A program made the position numbers and the translations under genes. Below the pieces are notes generated by a model that worked only from the letters and a program-made list of their open reading frames with translations, did no database searches and was not told where the DNA came from. A stretch of 64,000 bases of DNA from Flavobacteriales bacterium (GTDB lineage Bacteria > Bacteroidota > Bacteroidia > UBA10329), in NCBI GenBank assembly GCA_020635495.1, contig JACJZQ010000017.1:25714-89713 (forward strand). Reading direction: 5' to 3'. Position 1 is the stretch's first letter, and each line of letters opens with the position of its first letter. This document shows, in pieces, positions 24,115 to 32,555 of this stretch.

Positions 24115-25584
24115 CTAAGGACTGTAATTCGGTGCTTCGCTAGTAATGGTAACTCCGTGCGGATGACTTTCTCTGAAACCTGCCGGAGATATCTTGATGA
24201 ATTTGGCGTTCTGCAGATCTGTGATGGTTTTTGCACCGCAGTAGCCCATACCGGCTCTTAACCCGCCAACTATCTGGTACATCACCTCGGTCAGAGTTCC
24301 TTTATACGGAACGCGCCCCACAATACCTTCAGGAACGAGTTTCTTCACATCGTCCTCCGCATCTTGGAAATAACGGTCTTTTGAACCTTTCTGCATGGCC
24401 TCCAATGAACCCATGCCTCGGTAGGTTTTGAACTTTCTACCTTCAAGAATGATAGTTCTGCCTGGAGATTCCTCAGTTCCGGCAAACATGCTACCGGCCA
24501 TTACCACATCGGCTCCTGCCACCATGGCTTTTACAATGTCACCAGTAAATTTCACACCACCATCCGCAATAACAGGAACGCCTGTTCCTTTGAGTGCGTT
24601 GGCCACATCCATAACGGCTGTAAGCTGTGGAACACCCACTCCGGCAATGATCCGTGTAGTACAGATAGACCCAGGGCCGATTCCCACCTTGACAGCATCG
24701 GCACCATGTTCAACCAACATTTTGGCTGCATCTGCCGTGGCAATGTTTCCTACAACCACTTGAAGATTCGGGAATGCCGCTTTGGCTTTTTTCAACGCAT
24801 CCAAAACTCCTTTAGAATGACCGTGTGCCGTATCAATTATGATGGCATCAACTCCTACAGCCTCCAAAGCCGTAACTCGGTCAAGCATATCGGGCGTTAC
24901 ACCCACTGCAGCAGCAACGCGCAACCTGCCGTGTTTGTCTTTACACGCATTCGGTCGAAGCTTGGTTTTGATAAGGTCCTTATAGGTTATAAGCCCAACG
25001 AGCTTGTAATTCTTATCTACTACAGGAAGCTTTTCAATTCGGTGTTGTTGCAGAATGGCTTCTGTCTTTTGAATGTCTTGGACTTCTGTGGTAGTGATCA
25101 GATTCTCAGAGGTCATCAATTCACTGATCGGGCGCTTCATGTTCTTCTCGAAACGTAGGTCGCGATTCGTAATGATGCCAACCAGTTTGTGGTTGTCATC
25201 CACAACTGGAATACCACCGATCTTGTATTCGCGCATCATGTTTTCGGCATCGCCAACAAGCGCATCGGCTTTCAGTGTCACAGGGTCCAAGATCATACCG
25301 CTTTCGGCACGCTTCACCTTACGCACTTCCAAAGCCTGTTGCTCAATGGTCATGTTCTTATGAATGACCCCGATGCCACCTTCCTGTGCTATGGCAATGG
25401 CCATTGCGGCTTCGGTAACCGTGTCCATTGCGGCAGAAACTATCGGTACATTGATTATGATGTCTCGGGTGAATTTGCTGCTGATGTTAACATCGCGCGG
25501 CATCACTTCAGAATAGGCTGGTACTAAGAGAACATCGTCATAGGTAAGTCCCTCTCCTTGGAACTTTTCTGGGTCTAACGACAT
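24115..25584 (-). CDS. guaB: IMP dehydrogenase
   Basis: A 489-residue enzyme oxidising IMP to XMP with NAD, the committed step of GMP synthesis. N-terminal GLTYDDVLLVPAYS, two CBS domains (about residues 95-205) inserted in the TIM barrel, the catalytic loop GIGPGSICTTRIIAG with Cys308, the flap motif (YRGMGSLEAM) and the C-terminal GAKTITDLQNAKF are all present. The start is set at MSLDPEKFQGEG (25584), since a minus-7 box lies at 25619-25626; the upstream extension to 25674 would lie outside the transcript. Monocistronic. Confidence 0.96.
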   Translation of the reverse strand: MSLDPEKFQGEGLTYDDVLLVPAYSEVMPRDVNISSKFTRDIIINVPIVSAAMDTVTEAAMAIAIAQEGGIGVIHKNMTIEQQALEVRKVKRAESGMILDPVTLKADALVGDAENMMREYKIGGIPVVDDNHKLVGIITNRDLRFEKNMKRPISELMTSENLITTTEVQDIQKTEAILQQHRIEKLPVVDKNYKLVGLITYKDLIKTKLRPNACKDKHGRLRVAAAVGVTPDMLDRVTALEAVGVDAIIIDTAHGHSKGVLDALKKAKAAFPNLQVVVGNIATADAAKMLVEHGADAVKVGIGPGSICTTRIIAGVGVPQLTAVMDVANALKGTGVPVIADGGVKFTGDIVKAMVAGADVVMAGSMFAGTEESPGRTIILEGRKFKTYRGMGSLEAMQKGSKDRYFQDAEDDVKKLVPEGIVGRVPYKGTLTEVMYQIVGGLRAGMGYCGAKTITDLQNAKFIKISPAGFRESHPHGVTITSEAPNYSP

Positions 25585-25618
25585 GGGCGAATTTTTTCCG
25601 TTGCGAATAAAATTCGTG

Positions 25619-25626
25619 CAAATGTA
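25619..25626 (-). promoter_or_regulatory. Minus-7 box (TACATTTG) of guaB
   Basis: TACATTTG on the minus strand is an exact TAnnTTTG match; predicted leader about 28 bases. Confidence 0.6.
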
Positions 25627-25697
25627 AGGTTTTAGACCGCGAAAAGGAAAGCCGGTGACGCTTTTCGGAAACAACTTTTTCCAGATGGTTCATTCCT

Positions 25698-25705
25698 TAT
25701 TTTTG
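25698..25705 (+). promoter_or_regulatory. Minus-7 box (TATTTTTG) for the lipoprotein-GMC-PhoD operon
   Basis: Exact TAnnTTTG match, 17 bases before the ATG at 25723; leader about 10 bases. Confidence 0.55.
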
Positions 25706-25722
25706 AGCGATAACGCAACAGA

Positions 25723-26181
25723 ATGAAACGTAGCTTTTTTGCCATTGTGGGTGTCATTGGTTTGGCCCTTGTTGTACTGAATTCGTGTGAAGTGATCGTG
25801 GATTTTGGTTTGAAAGATGCAACCTATGAGTTGTACGAGGCCAGAATTCCAGGCGAGTTTGAGGGTAACGCTTTGCACCTGATGCTTCCCGGGTATGTGG
25901 AGAATGACCCAGCTTACAGATACATCATCCATTTTTATGATAACGACAGGTGCACTGGAACATATTACGCTGCAGACACTGTTAATTATGAAGTGGAAGG
26001 AACATGGAGTTTGCCAATGCACGATGTATTGAGAATAGCCCTTGATAATTATGCCGATGGCGATTTTCTCATGACGAAGTTGGAGAAGGATATTTTCTTC
26101 CTCAGCACAGATGTGAACCTTCTTAACATCATTCAGCCAGATACCATTCCGCTGGATTTTTATATCAAACGATCTCACTGA
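25723..26181 (+). CDS. Small lipoprotein, unknown function
   Basis: A 152-residue protein with a lipoprotein signal (MKRSFFAIVGVIGLALVVLNSC; lipobox LNSC, Cys about residue 22). The mature part is beta-rich (YRYIIHFYDNDRCTGTYYAA, YEVEGTWSLP) and unknown to me. Its stop and the start of the GMC oxidoreductase share one base (TGATG), so it heads a tightly coupled three-gene operon with the oxidoreductase and a PhoD-like phosphatase. No function is assigned. Confidence 0.7.
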   Translation: MKRSFFAIVGVIGLALVVLNSCEVIVDFGLKDATYELYEARIPGEFEGNALHLMLPGYVENDPAYRYIIHFYDNDRCTGTYYAADTVNYEVEGTWSLPMHDVLRIALDNYADGDFLMTKLEKDIFFLSTDVNLLNIIQPDTIPLDFYIKRSH

Positions 26182-27797
26182 TGGCAGAGGAAAAGATTTA
26201 CGACCATATCGTGGTCGGTTCAGGATTTGGAGGAAGTGTTTCTGCTATGCGTCTTTCTGAAAAAGGCTATGACGTTCTGGTGCTCGAAATGGGAAAAAGA
26301 TGGGAATCAAAAGACTTTCCCAAGAGCAATTGGAACATTAGAAAATTCCTGTGGGCACCTGCCATCAAAGCGTTTGGAATTCAGAAAATCAACTTTCTGA
26401 ATAAAATCATGATTCTGGGAGGTGCAGGAGTTGGTGGTGGAAGTTTGGTTTACGCCAATACACATATGTTCCCACCCGATGCGTTTTTTAACAACCCTGT
26501 TTGGTCAGGTATCAGAAATTGGAAGGAAACACTGGCTCCGTTTTACGAAAGAGCACGCTTCATGCTCGGTAGTTCCAAATATGAAAAAGAAGGCCCTGAG
26601 GATGAAGTCTTGAAGCAGATAGCCAAAGACATGGGCAAGGAAGATACATACAAGCCTGTTGACCATATTGGTGTTTATCTCGGTGATCGAAAAGTAGAGA
26701 AGGATCCTTACTTCAACGGACTTGGACCAAAGCGGAAGGGTTGTATCGAATGCGCCAATTGTATGGTCGGTTGTCGGTACAACTCCAAGAACACGCTCGA
26801 CAAAAATTATCTCTGGTTTGCAGAAGAATGGGGTGCCAAAGTGGAAGCTGAAACCAAAGTGGTGAAGGTGGAATACATCGATGGATTGTATCACGTGCAC
26901 ACCGAATCGTCAACTTCTTGGTTCAGTAAGAATAAACGCGTTTTTAAGAGCCGAGGAATTGTGTTCTCAGCAGGAGTTCTTGGCACATTGAAGCTACTTT
27001 TCCGTCAGAAAGAGGAGTTTAAAACACTCCCGAACATCTCAGATAAACTGGGCGCAAATCTTCGAACTAATTCCGAATCGCTCTGCGGAATTGCAGGCAT
27101 CGAGAAGAAGATGAATCACGGTGTAGCCATCAGTCGGGTTTTTGAACCAGACCCCAATACGCACATCGAGTTGGTGAAATATGGAGACGGTTCTGGAATG
27201 ATGGGACTGCTATCCGTCATTGCCGCTGGCGATGGGCCAGCTCCCGTCAGAACCATCAAAATGCTTTGGAATTTTATCACAAGTCCTAGAAAGGTTTGGA
27301 ATGTGGTAAGAAGGGAATTCGCAGAACATTCCATCATACTATTGGTCATGCAATCGTTGGATAACGCGTTGCAGATGAAATGGAGCAGAGGTCTATTTGG
27401 AGGGAGTTTGGAAGTGGCAAGCGGAGACAACGTTCAAGTGCCAGCTTACATAGATGTTGGTCAGAATGTGATGCATCGCTACGCGGAAATAACGGGCGGA
27501 ACGGCCATGAATGCCACCACAGAAGTTCTATTCAACATGTCGAGCACCGCACACATTTTAGGTGGTTGTCCCATGGGAGTGACGCCTGAAGAAGGCGTTG
27601 TGAACGATAAGTTCGAGGTTCACGGCTACCCGAATATGCGGGTGCTGGATGGTTCCATCATTCCCTGCAATTTGGGTGTGAATCCGAGTCTGTCAATTAC
27701 CGCTTTAAGCGAATATGCTATGAGCCACGTGCCTGATAAAGAAGGTAACACTCGCCTCACATTGGAACAACAAATGGCTGCTAACTCTGCCTCATGA
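26181..27797 (+). CDS. GMC-family FAD oxidoreductase (cholesterol-oxidase-like) with ferredoxin-type cysteines
   Basis: A 538-residue flavoprotein. FAD-binding motif HIVVGSGFGGSVSAMRLSEKG with Glu at VLVLEMG, the GMC signature region GGAGVGGGSLVYANT (about 80-94), and the C-terminal HILGGCPMG and PNMRVLDGSIIPCNLGVNP blocks (in pieces) carry the catalytic His region. Residues 188-198 read CIECANCMVGC, a CX2CX2CX3C spacing like a 4Fe-4S ferredoxin motif. It is known from cholesterol-oxidase-like bacterial relatives; the cofactor is not proven here. No signal peptide. Overlaps both neighbours (TGATG upstream, ATGA downstream). Substrate, probably an alcohol or sterol-like compound, is unknown. 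Confidence 0.85.
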   Translation: MAEEKIYDHIVVGSGFGGSVSAMRLSEKGYDVLVLEMGKRWESKDFPKSNWNIRKFLWAPAIKAFGIQKINFLNKIMILGGAGVGGGSLVYANTHMFPPDAFFNNPVWSGIRNWKETLAPFYERARFMLGSSKYEKEGPEDEVLKQIAKDMGKEDTYKPVDHIGVYLGDRKVEKDPYFNGLGPKRKGCIECANCMVGCRYNSKNTLDKNYLWFAEEWGAKVEAETKVVKVEYIDGLYHVHTESSTSWFSKNKRVFKSRGIVFSAGVLGTLKLLFRQKEEFKTLPNISDKLGANLRTNSESLCGIAGIEKKMNHGVAISRVFEPDPNTHIELVKYGDGSGMMGLLSVIAAGDGPAPVRTIKMLWNFITSPRKVWNVVRREFAEHSIILLVMQSLDNALQMKWSRGLFGGSLEVASGDNVQVPAYIDVGQNVMHRYAEITGGTAMNATTEVLFNMSSTAHILGGCPMGVTPEEGVVNDKFEVHGYPNMRVLDGSIIPCNLGVNPSLSITALSEYAMSHVPDKEGNTRLTLEQQMAANSAS

Positions 27798-28858
27798 AAA
27801 CCACCTTTTCCCTCCTTGGGCTATTCATTTTCTCCTTCGCGATAGCCCAGAACCAAAACGAACCATTCTGTGGCCGGATCAACGAGAATGTTGATGTGAA
27901 ATCGGTTTCCATCATCGGATTCGGGTCTTGCGCCAGCCAAGAAAAGCCGCAACCTATTCTACTGAAAGTGGCCAATAGGAACCCTGATGTGTTCTGTTGG
28001 TTGGGAGACAATATCTATGGCGATACCAGATCGATGAAGGTGATGCGAAAAAAGTACACCAAACTCGGCTGCAAGGAAGAATTCCGCAAGCTGAATGAAC
28101 AGGCATTTTTCCTTTCTACTTGGGATGACCATGATTATGGCGCCAATGATGCTGGCAAAGAGTATGCGAAAAAGAAAGAGTCGAAAGAGGTATTCTTGGA
28201 TTTTTGGTGCGAGCCTGAATCTTCGGAAAGAAGGAATCACGAAGGAATATATCACAGCAGGATTTTCGGACCAGAAGGTCAGCGTGTTCAGTTCATTATG
28301 TTGGACACACGCTCATTCCGCGATCCGCTGGAGCGCAAGGTGGCCCCAATATGGAAAAACGCCTATCAGCCAATCGATGATCCGTCAAAGACAATTCTTG
28401 GAAAAGAGCAATGGACGTGGCTACAGAACGTGCTTCAAGAACCGGCAGAATTGCGCATTGTAATGAGCAGTATTCAGTTTGGAATTACGTACAACGGCTG
28501 GGAAGCTTGGACCAACTTTCCGCACGAAAAACAACGGTTCATTGACCTGATAAAGCAGACCAAGGCCAACGGTGTGATTTTCATTAGCGGAGATGTGCAT
28601 TCTGCCGATTTTTCTAAACAACCGGTTGAAGGCGGCTATCCGTTGTACGACCTTACATCGAGCGGCATTACGCAAGAGTGGGCCAATGTGGAGGAGAACC
28701 TGAATCGGATTGCTGGACAGCCTTACAGCCCAAACAATGCTGGAATAATTGAGATCGACTGGAATCAGAAAGACCCGATTCTAACGTTCAACATCATTGA
28801 TGTGAATGGGACGGTAGTAAAAAGCCACGAGACGAGGTTAAGCGAGCTTCAGTTCTGA
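27794..28858 (+). CDS. PhoD-like alkaline phosphatase family protein
   Basis: A 354-residue exported metallophosphoesterase of the PhoD type. Signal peptide MKTTFSLLGLFIFSFAIAQ; metal-binding motifs WLGDNIYGD, TWDDHDYGAND (WDDHDYG is the PhoD hallmark) and FISGDVHSADF. PhoD enzymes hydrolyse phosphomonoesters or diesters with Ca/Fe. The gene overlaps the GMC oxidoreductase by 4 bases, so the pair is co-translated. Its 3' end overlaps the convergent symporter gene by 21 bases. Location periplasmic or surface. Confidence 0.88.
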   Translation: MKTTFSLLGLFIFSFAIAQNQNEPFCGRINENVDVKSVSIIGFGSCASQEKPQPILLKVANRNPDVFCWLGDNIYGDTRSMKVMRKKYTKLGCKEEFRKLNEQAFFLSTWDDHDYGANDAGKEYAKKKESKEVFLDFWCEPESSERRNHEGIYHSRIFGPEGQRVQFIMLDTRSFRDPLERKVAPIWKNAYQPIDDPSKTILGKEQWTWLQNVLQEPAELRIVMSSIQFGITYNGWEAWTNFPHEKQRFIDLIKQTKANGVIFISGDVHSADFSKQPVEGGYPLYDLTSSGITQEWANVEENLNRIAGQPYSPNNAGIIEIDWNQKDPILTFNIIDVNGTVVKSHETRLSELQF

Positions 28859-30298
28859 TTTCTTCGATACTAGCAACAGCCCTACAAAGGTCAACGCTCC
28901 GTTCAGAATTAGTAGTTCAAATCCGAATTTGTACCCGCCAAGCCATGCTTCAGAATTGGCGTTGATGATGTAAGTGAGTACAGGCGATGCCAAGCAAACA
29001 ATTGGCACCAGTCTGTCCCGCACTTTCACTTTCGTAAAAAGCCCAAAAGCGTAAAGTCCCAGCAGCGGGCCGTAGGTGTATCCGGCTACGCGGAAAACAG
29101 CACTGATAACGCTTTCATCATTCACCCAACGGAAGATCATGATGGTCAGCACCAGCAGGCCCGACATCAGAACGTGCACTTGTTTTCTGAGTTTGACTCT
29201 GTCCTGTTCTGGTTTCTTTTCGATGTCAAGGATGTCAACGCAAGCAGAAGTTGTAAGGGCAGCTAAAGCTGAGTCTGCGCTGGAATAGGCGGCCGCCACC
29301 AGACCTAGAATGAATAAAACACCAACTATTACGGGTAATTCCCCGCTGGTTGCAAGGAGCGCATAGAGGTTGTCGGTCTTATCCGGAATGGCAATTCCCT
29401 TTGCGTTGGAATAGATGTAAAGCAATGCGCCCAAGGCCAAGAAGAAAAGGTTCACAAATACCAGCACAATGCTGAAGGTGAACATGTTTTTCTGGGCCTC
29501 GCCAATGTTTTTGCAGCTGAGGTTTTTTTGCATCATGTCCTGGTCCAGCCCGGTCATTACAATGGCGATGAAAGCACCCGCCAAAAACTGTTTCACAAAG
29601 AATTTTGGTTGATTGGGGTCATCAAAAAAGAAGATCTTGGAATAGTCGCTTTCCTTGATGGTTGAGACCATTTCGCTGAAGCCAAAGCCTAGTTCCTGAC
29701 TGATGATTCCAACCGTGAGAACTACTGCTAGCAGCATGAAAAGTGTTTGGAGCGTATCCGTCCAAATAATGGTTTTGATGCCGCCTTCTGCCGTATACAA
29801 CCAGATAAAAACGATGGTGCCAATTACCGTTGCGATGAACGGAATTCCCCACGCATCGAAGATGGTGAGTTGCAGAACTCCAGCCACCAGATACAGTCTG
29901 AATGATGCGCCAATTGTTCGCGATAGCAGAAAGAAAGACGCACCCGTTTTGTAGCTGGCGGTGCCGAAACGGTCTTCCAAATACGTGTAAATGGAAGTTA
30001 GGTTGAGTCGATAATACAACGGCATGAGCACCGTGGCAATGACGGTGTAACCGACCAGATAACCCAGCACCATTTGCATATAGCTGAATTGCGATGTTCC
30101 CACCCATCCCGGAACGGAAATGAACGTAACACCACTTAGACTGGTGCCGATCATTCCGAAGGCAACGATCCACCAAGGAGATTGCTTGTTGCCAATAAAA
30201 AAGGAGTTGTTGTCGGCACCCTTTGAGGTGATCTTGCCTATGACAAAAAGCACCACAAAATAGATGGCAACAATAGAGAGAATGAGCGATGGAGACAT
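28838..30298 (-). CDS. Sodium:solute symporter (SSS family)
   Basis: A 486-residue inner-membrane transporter with about 13 hydrophobic helices. The SSS family pattern is clear: GIGxxxTSxS-like stretch AFGMIGTSLSGVTFISVPGW, ASYKTGASFFLLSRTIGASFRLYLV, and WTDTLQTLFMLLAV. Such proteins couple Na+ entry to uptake of sugars, amino acids, nucleosides or osmolytes; the substrate is not decidable. A TAAATTCG minus-7-like box ends 5 bases before the ATG, so the message is probably leaderless. Divergent from the glycosyltransferase-like gene at 30377. Confidence 0.92.
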   Translation of the reverse strand: MSPSLILSIVAIYFVVLFVIGKITSKGADNNSFFIGNKQSPWWIVAFGMIGTSLSGVTFISVPGWVGTSQFSYMQMVLGYLVGYTVIATVLMPLYYRLNLTSIYTYLEDRFGTASYKTGASFFLLSRTIGASFRLYLVAGVLQLTIFDAWGIPFIATVIGTIVFIWLYTAEGGIKTIIWTDTLQTLFMLLAVVLTVGIISQELGFGFSEMVSTIKESDYSKIFFFDDPNQPKFFVKQFLAGAFIAIVMTGLDQDMMQKNLSCKNIGEAQKNMFTFSIVLVFVNLFFLALGALLYIYSNAKGIAIPDKTDNLYALLATSGELPVIVGVLFILGLVAAAYSSADSALAALTTSACVDILDIEKKPEQDRVKLRKQVHVLMSGLLVLTIMIFRWVNDESVISAVFRVAGYTYGPLLGLYAFGLFTKVKVRDRLVPIVCLASPVLTYIINANSEAWLGGYKFGFELLILNGALTFVGLLLVSKKSELKLA

Positions 30299-30302
30299 GA
30301 TT

Positions 30303-30310
30303 CGAATTTA
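30303..30310 (-). promoter_or_regulatory. Candidate minus-7 box (TAAATTCG) of the symporter gene
   Basis: TAAATTCG on the minus strand, one mismatch from TAnnTTTG, adjacent to the start codon at 30298. Confidence 0.4.
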
Positions 30311-30358
30311 TTGCAGCGCAGTGGTCATTTAACGTTGGTCGGCTTGAGTTATTCAACC

Positions 30359-30366
30359 TATGTTTG
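30359..30366 (+). promoter_or_regulatory. Minus-7 box (TATGTTTG) for the gene at 30377
   Basis: Exact TAnnTTTG match; a TTG at 30335-30337 lies 21 bases upstream. Transcription would begin within about 4 bases of the ATG. Confidence 0.55.
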
Positions 30367-30376
30367 TGCGTAACCC

Positions 30377-31201
30377 ATGGTAACATTCGTTTATCTAGCA
30401 CATTCTCAGGAGCGTTTCAGGAGGCAAACGGTGTTCTCCATCCTTTCAATGATGGAATACCTACAGCCATCTGATTTGCCGCACCGAATCGTTGTTTACA
30501 CCGACAAACCAGATCATTTTCAGCTATTGGAAGTTGAAACCGTTCCTATTACAGAAAGAATGCTGATAGAATGGAAGGGCGACATCGACTTTGTACATCG
30601 GACGAAGATCTGCGTGATGCTGGATGCCGCTGAACGCTTTTCGGGCAAATTGATGTTTTTGGACAGTGACAATTGTTTGTTCAGAAATCCGGTAGATTTT
30701 CTCCGGAATTGGAGTGATGACACCGTTATTATGGAGAAGTTGGAATACGTGTTGAACTCTCCAGCCGACCGAGTTGGAGAGAAGTATAAACGATTCTTCG
30801 AAAACACCAACGGCTTTGCCGGTTATGACGTTGGAATGAACCAGAACTGCTGGAATTCTGGCATCATCGGTCTACCCGAATCTGCTCACGAAAAGTTACT
30901 AGATGTGCTTAAGGTTTGTGACGCAATGCATTCAAAATTCAACAAGCACCTGTCTGAACAAATGGCCTTCAGTATAGTAATGAGTAAGCATTTTAAGGTA
31001 AAGCCGTTCAAGGATTACACCTACCATTGGTTCGGGCACGGACAGGCCATCAATGCTATTGTAGAACGGGTTTTAGTGAATTTCGAAACGCAGAACTTGA
31101 ATGACCTGATTCTGAGCGTAGCGGCCGTGAAAGAGGAGGTCAGAAACGCACCGCTCAATCGAAACAAATTACCGTGGTACAAACGGTGGTTCAGTTCTTA
31201 G
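30377..31201 (+). CDS. Glycosyltransferase-like (GT-A fold) protein
   Basis: A 274-residue soluble protein. N-terminal FVYLAHSQERFRRQTVFSILSM and IVVYTDKPDHF strands, a DxD-type motif in KLMFLDSDNCLF (about residues 93-104), and a conserved NSGIIGLP segment resemble nucleotide-sugar-dependent GT-A transferases such as the GT8/nucleotide-diphospho-sugar group. The identification rests on the DxD context and strand pattern, not on a full family match. It is near-leaderless and convergent with a sulfotransferase-like gene. The acceptor is unknown. Confidence 0.6.
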   Translation: MVTFVYLAHSQERFRRQTVFSILSMMEYLQPSDLPHRIVVYTDKPDHFQLLEVETVPITERMLIEWKGDIDFVHRTKICVMLDAAERFSGKLMFLDSDNCLFRNPVDFLRNWSDDTVIMEKLEYVLNSPADRVGEKYKRFFENTNGFAGYDVGMNQNCWNSGIIGLPESAHEKLLDVLKVCDAMHSKFNKHLSEQMAFSIVMSKHFKVKPFKDYTYHWFGHGQAINAIVERVLVNFETQNLNDLILSVAAVKEEVRNAPLNRNKLPWYKRWFSS

Positions 31202-31823
31202 CAGCGTTGGCTTTCGGAAATGGTTGTTCTGGTTGAGGCTTTTCAAGAAATGGACACAATTTTTCCCAGCCATCACCATTCGGGATATTCATGACAAGCA
31301 AATCGTTTGGCCGATTGGCGAAATACGATTTCACATCCTTCAGATGATTCAAATAGGCCTCTTGAAAAAGAGCCGAATCAAATCGGTTGGCACCGTACAT
31401 GTCCAAATGCAACTGCTGCCATTTGAAAAACTGGTGGTTTTCCTTAGCGAAGAATTTGGAACAAGAGCGCAACCAAGACTCCTCATCTCTAACTGTAAGA
31501 ATGAACTTTGAATTCGGAAATGCCGCATCCAATTCGCGGTAGAAGCGGGCGGTAGGAAGGTCGGTCAATGCATCAAAATCCTCTTCGCTCGGTTGTTTGA
31601 AGACCAATTCATTCGTTGTGTTGTGGGTAAAATCAGGAAACAATGGTTTTGATGCACCAAGTTCCTTTCCCCATTTACTCAGCCGGTATTTCAGCTTTGC
31701 ATGCAGCGAAGAATTCGCCATGATCTTCGGGAAATGAATGGAGCGGTACCCAAGAATTTCCAGCGCTTCGTTAAGGCTGGAAGTGCCTGTCCGAGAAAGT
31801 CCAATTCCGAATATTTTACCCAC
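31191..31823 (-). CDS. Sulfotransferase-family P-loop protein
   Basis: About 210 residues. The N-terminus KIFGIGLSRTGTSSLNEALEILG is the 5'-phosphosulfate (PAPS) binding loop of sulfotransferases of the Sulfotransfer_4 type, and NSKFILTVRDEESWLRSCSKFF is the 3'-phosphate-binding segment. It would transfer sulfate from PAPS to a cell-surface glycan or lipid. The frame is open to an ATG at 31880, but that lies in the recR promoter; I prefer the GTG at 31823, directly before the P-loop strand. Convergent with the glycosyltransferase-like gene, overlapping by 11 bases. Confidence 0.78.
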   Translation of the reverse strand: MGKIFGIGLSRTGTSSLNEALEILGYRSIHFPKIMANSSLHAKLKYRLSKWGKELGASKPLFPDFTHNTTNELVFKQPSEEDFDALTDLPTARFYRELDAAFPNSKFILTVRDEESWLRSCSKFFAKENHQFFKWQQLHLDMYGANRFDSALFQEAYLNHLKDVKSYFANRPNDLLVMNIPNGDGWEKLCPFLEKPQPEQPFPKANAAKN

Positions 31824-31867
31824 GCACCGAAAGTATCCAAATTCCAAATTACCATCACCGAACTCGT

Positions 31868-31875
31868 TATCTTCG
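31868..31875 (+). promoter_or_regulatory. Candidate minus-7 box (TATCTTCG) of recR
   Basis: One mismatch from TAnnTTTG, ending 5 bases before the recR ATG at 31881, so the message would be leaderless or nearly so. Confidence 0.5.
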
Positions 31876-31880
31876 CCCAT

Positions 31881-32498
31881 ATGAATCTCGTTTCAAAAGT
31901 TCTTCAGCAAGCGGTAGACGAATTTGCGCAATTGCCGGGGGTTGGTCATAAAACAGCCTTCCGGTTTGTGCTGCATCTGTTGAAGAAAGAACCCGAGGAG
32001 TTGAGAAAGTTCGGAAACACGTTTCTCCAGCTGCAAGAACAGGTGAGATACTGCACCGACTGCTTCAACATTACCGATAAGGATGTTTGCGATATCTGCG
32101 CTGACCACAGACGCGACAGAACCACCATTTGTGTGGTAGAGGATATTCGTGATGTGGTTTCCATTGAGAATACCGATCAGTACAAAGGGCTTTATCATGT
32201 GCTCGGTGGTATCATCTCTCCGTTGGATGGAGTGGGCCCGAGTGACCTGAACATTGCACCACTTTTGGAAAGGTTGCAATCGGGAGAACCGAAGGAGGTC
32301 ATTTTTGCTTTGAGCACAACTATGGAAGGCGATACGACCAACTTCTATTTATCGCGACAGCTACAGAAGTTTGATGTAAAACTGAGCACGCTGGCCCGTG
32401 GGGTTTCTGTTGGCGGAGGTTTGGAATATACGGATGAGTTGACGCTCGGTCGCTCGTTGGTAAATCGTGTGCCTTACGAAAATACGTTGGCCAAGTAA
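31881..32498 (+). CDS. recR: Recombination protein RecR
   Basis: A 205-residue protein that with RecF/RecO loads RecA at gaps in DNA. Helix-hairpin-helix region QLPGVGHKTAFRFVLHLL, four zinc-binding cysteines (58, 61, 70, 73; CTDCFNITDKDVCDIC) and a Toprim domain (ICVVEDIRDVVSIENT). The start at 31881 gives the standard N-terminus MNLVSKVLQQAVDEF; an upstream in-frame ATG (31701) lies inside the opposite-strand gene and upstream of the promoter. Confidence 0.95.
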   Translation: MNLVSKVLQQAVDEFAQLPGVGHKTAFRFVLHLLKKEPEELRKFGNTFLQLQEQVRYCTDCFNITDKDVCDICADHRRDRTTICVVEDIRDVVSIENTDQYKGLYHVLGGIISPLDGVGPSDLNIAPLLERLQSGEPKEVIFALSTTMEGDTTNFYLSRQLQKFDVKLSTLARGVSVGGGLEYTDELTLGRSLVNRVPYENTLAK

Positions 32499-32555
32499 GC
32501 GTTACCGCCTCGATAATTCACTTATTCGGATATTCGCCACACCAAATTCACGGTT

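Noticed and set aside
29622..30401. A 259-residue minus-strand frame shadowing the symporter gene
   Set aside because: It is an alternative frame of the same region as the recognised SSS transporter and has no helix pattern or motif of its own.
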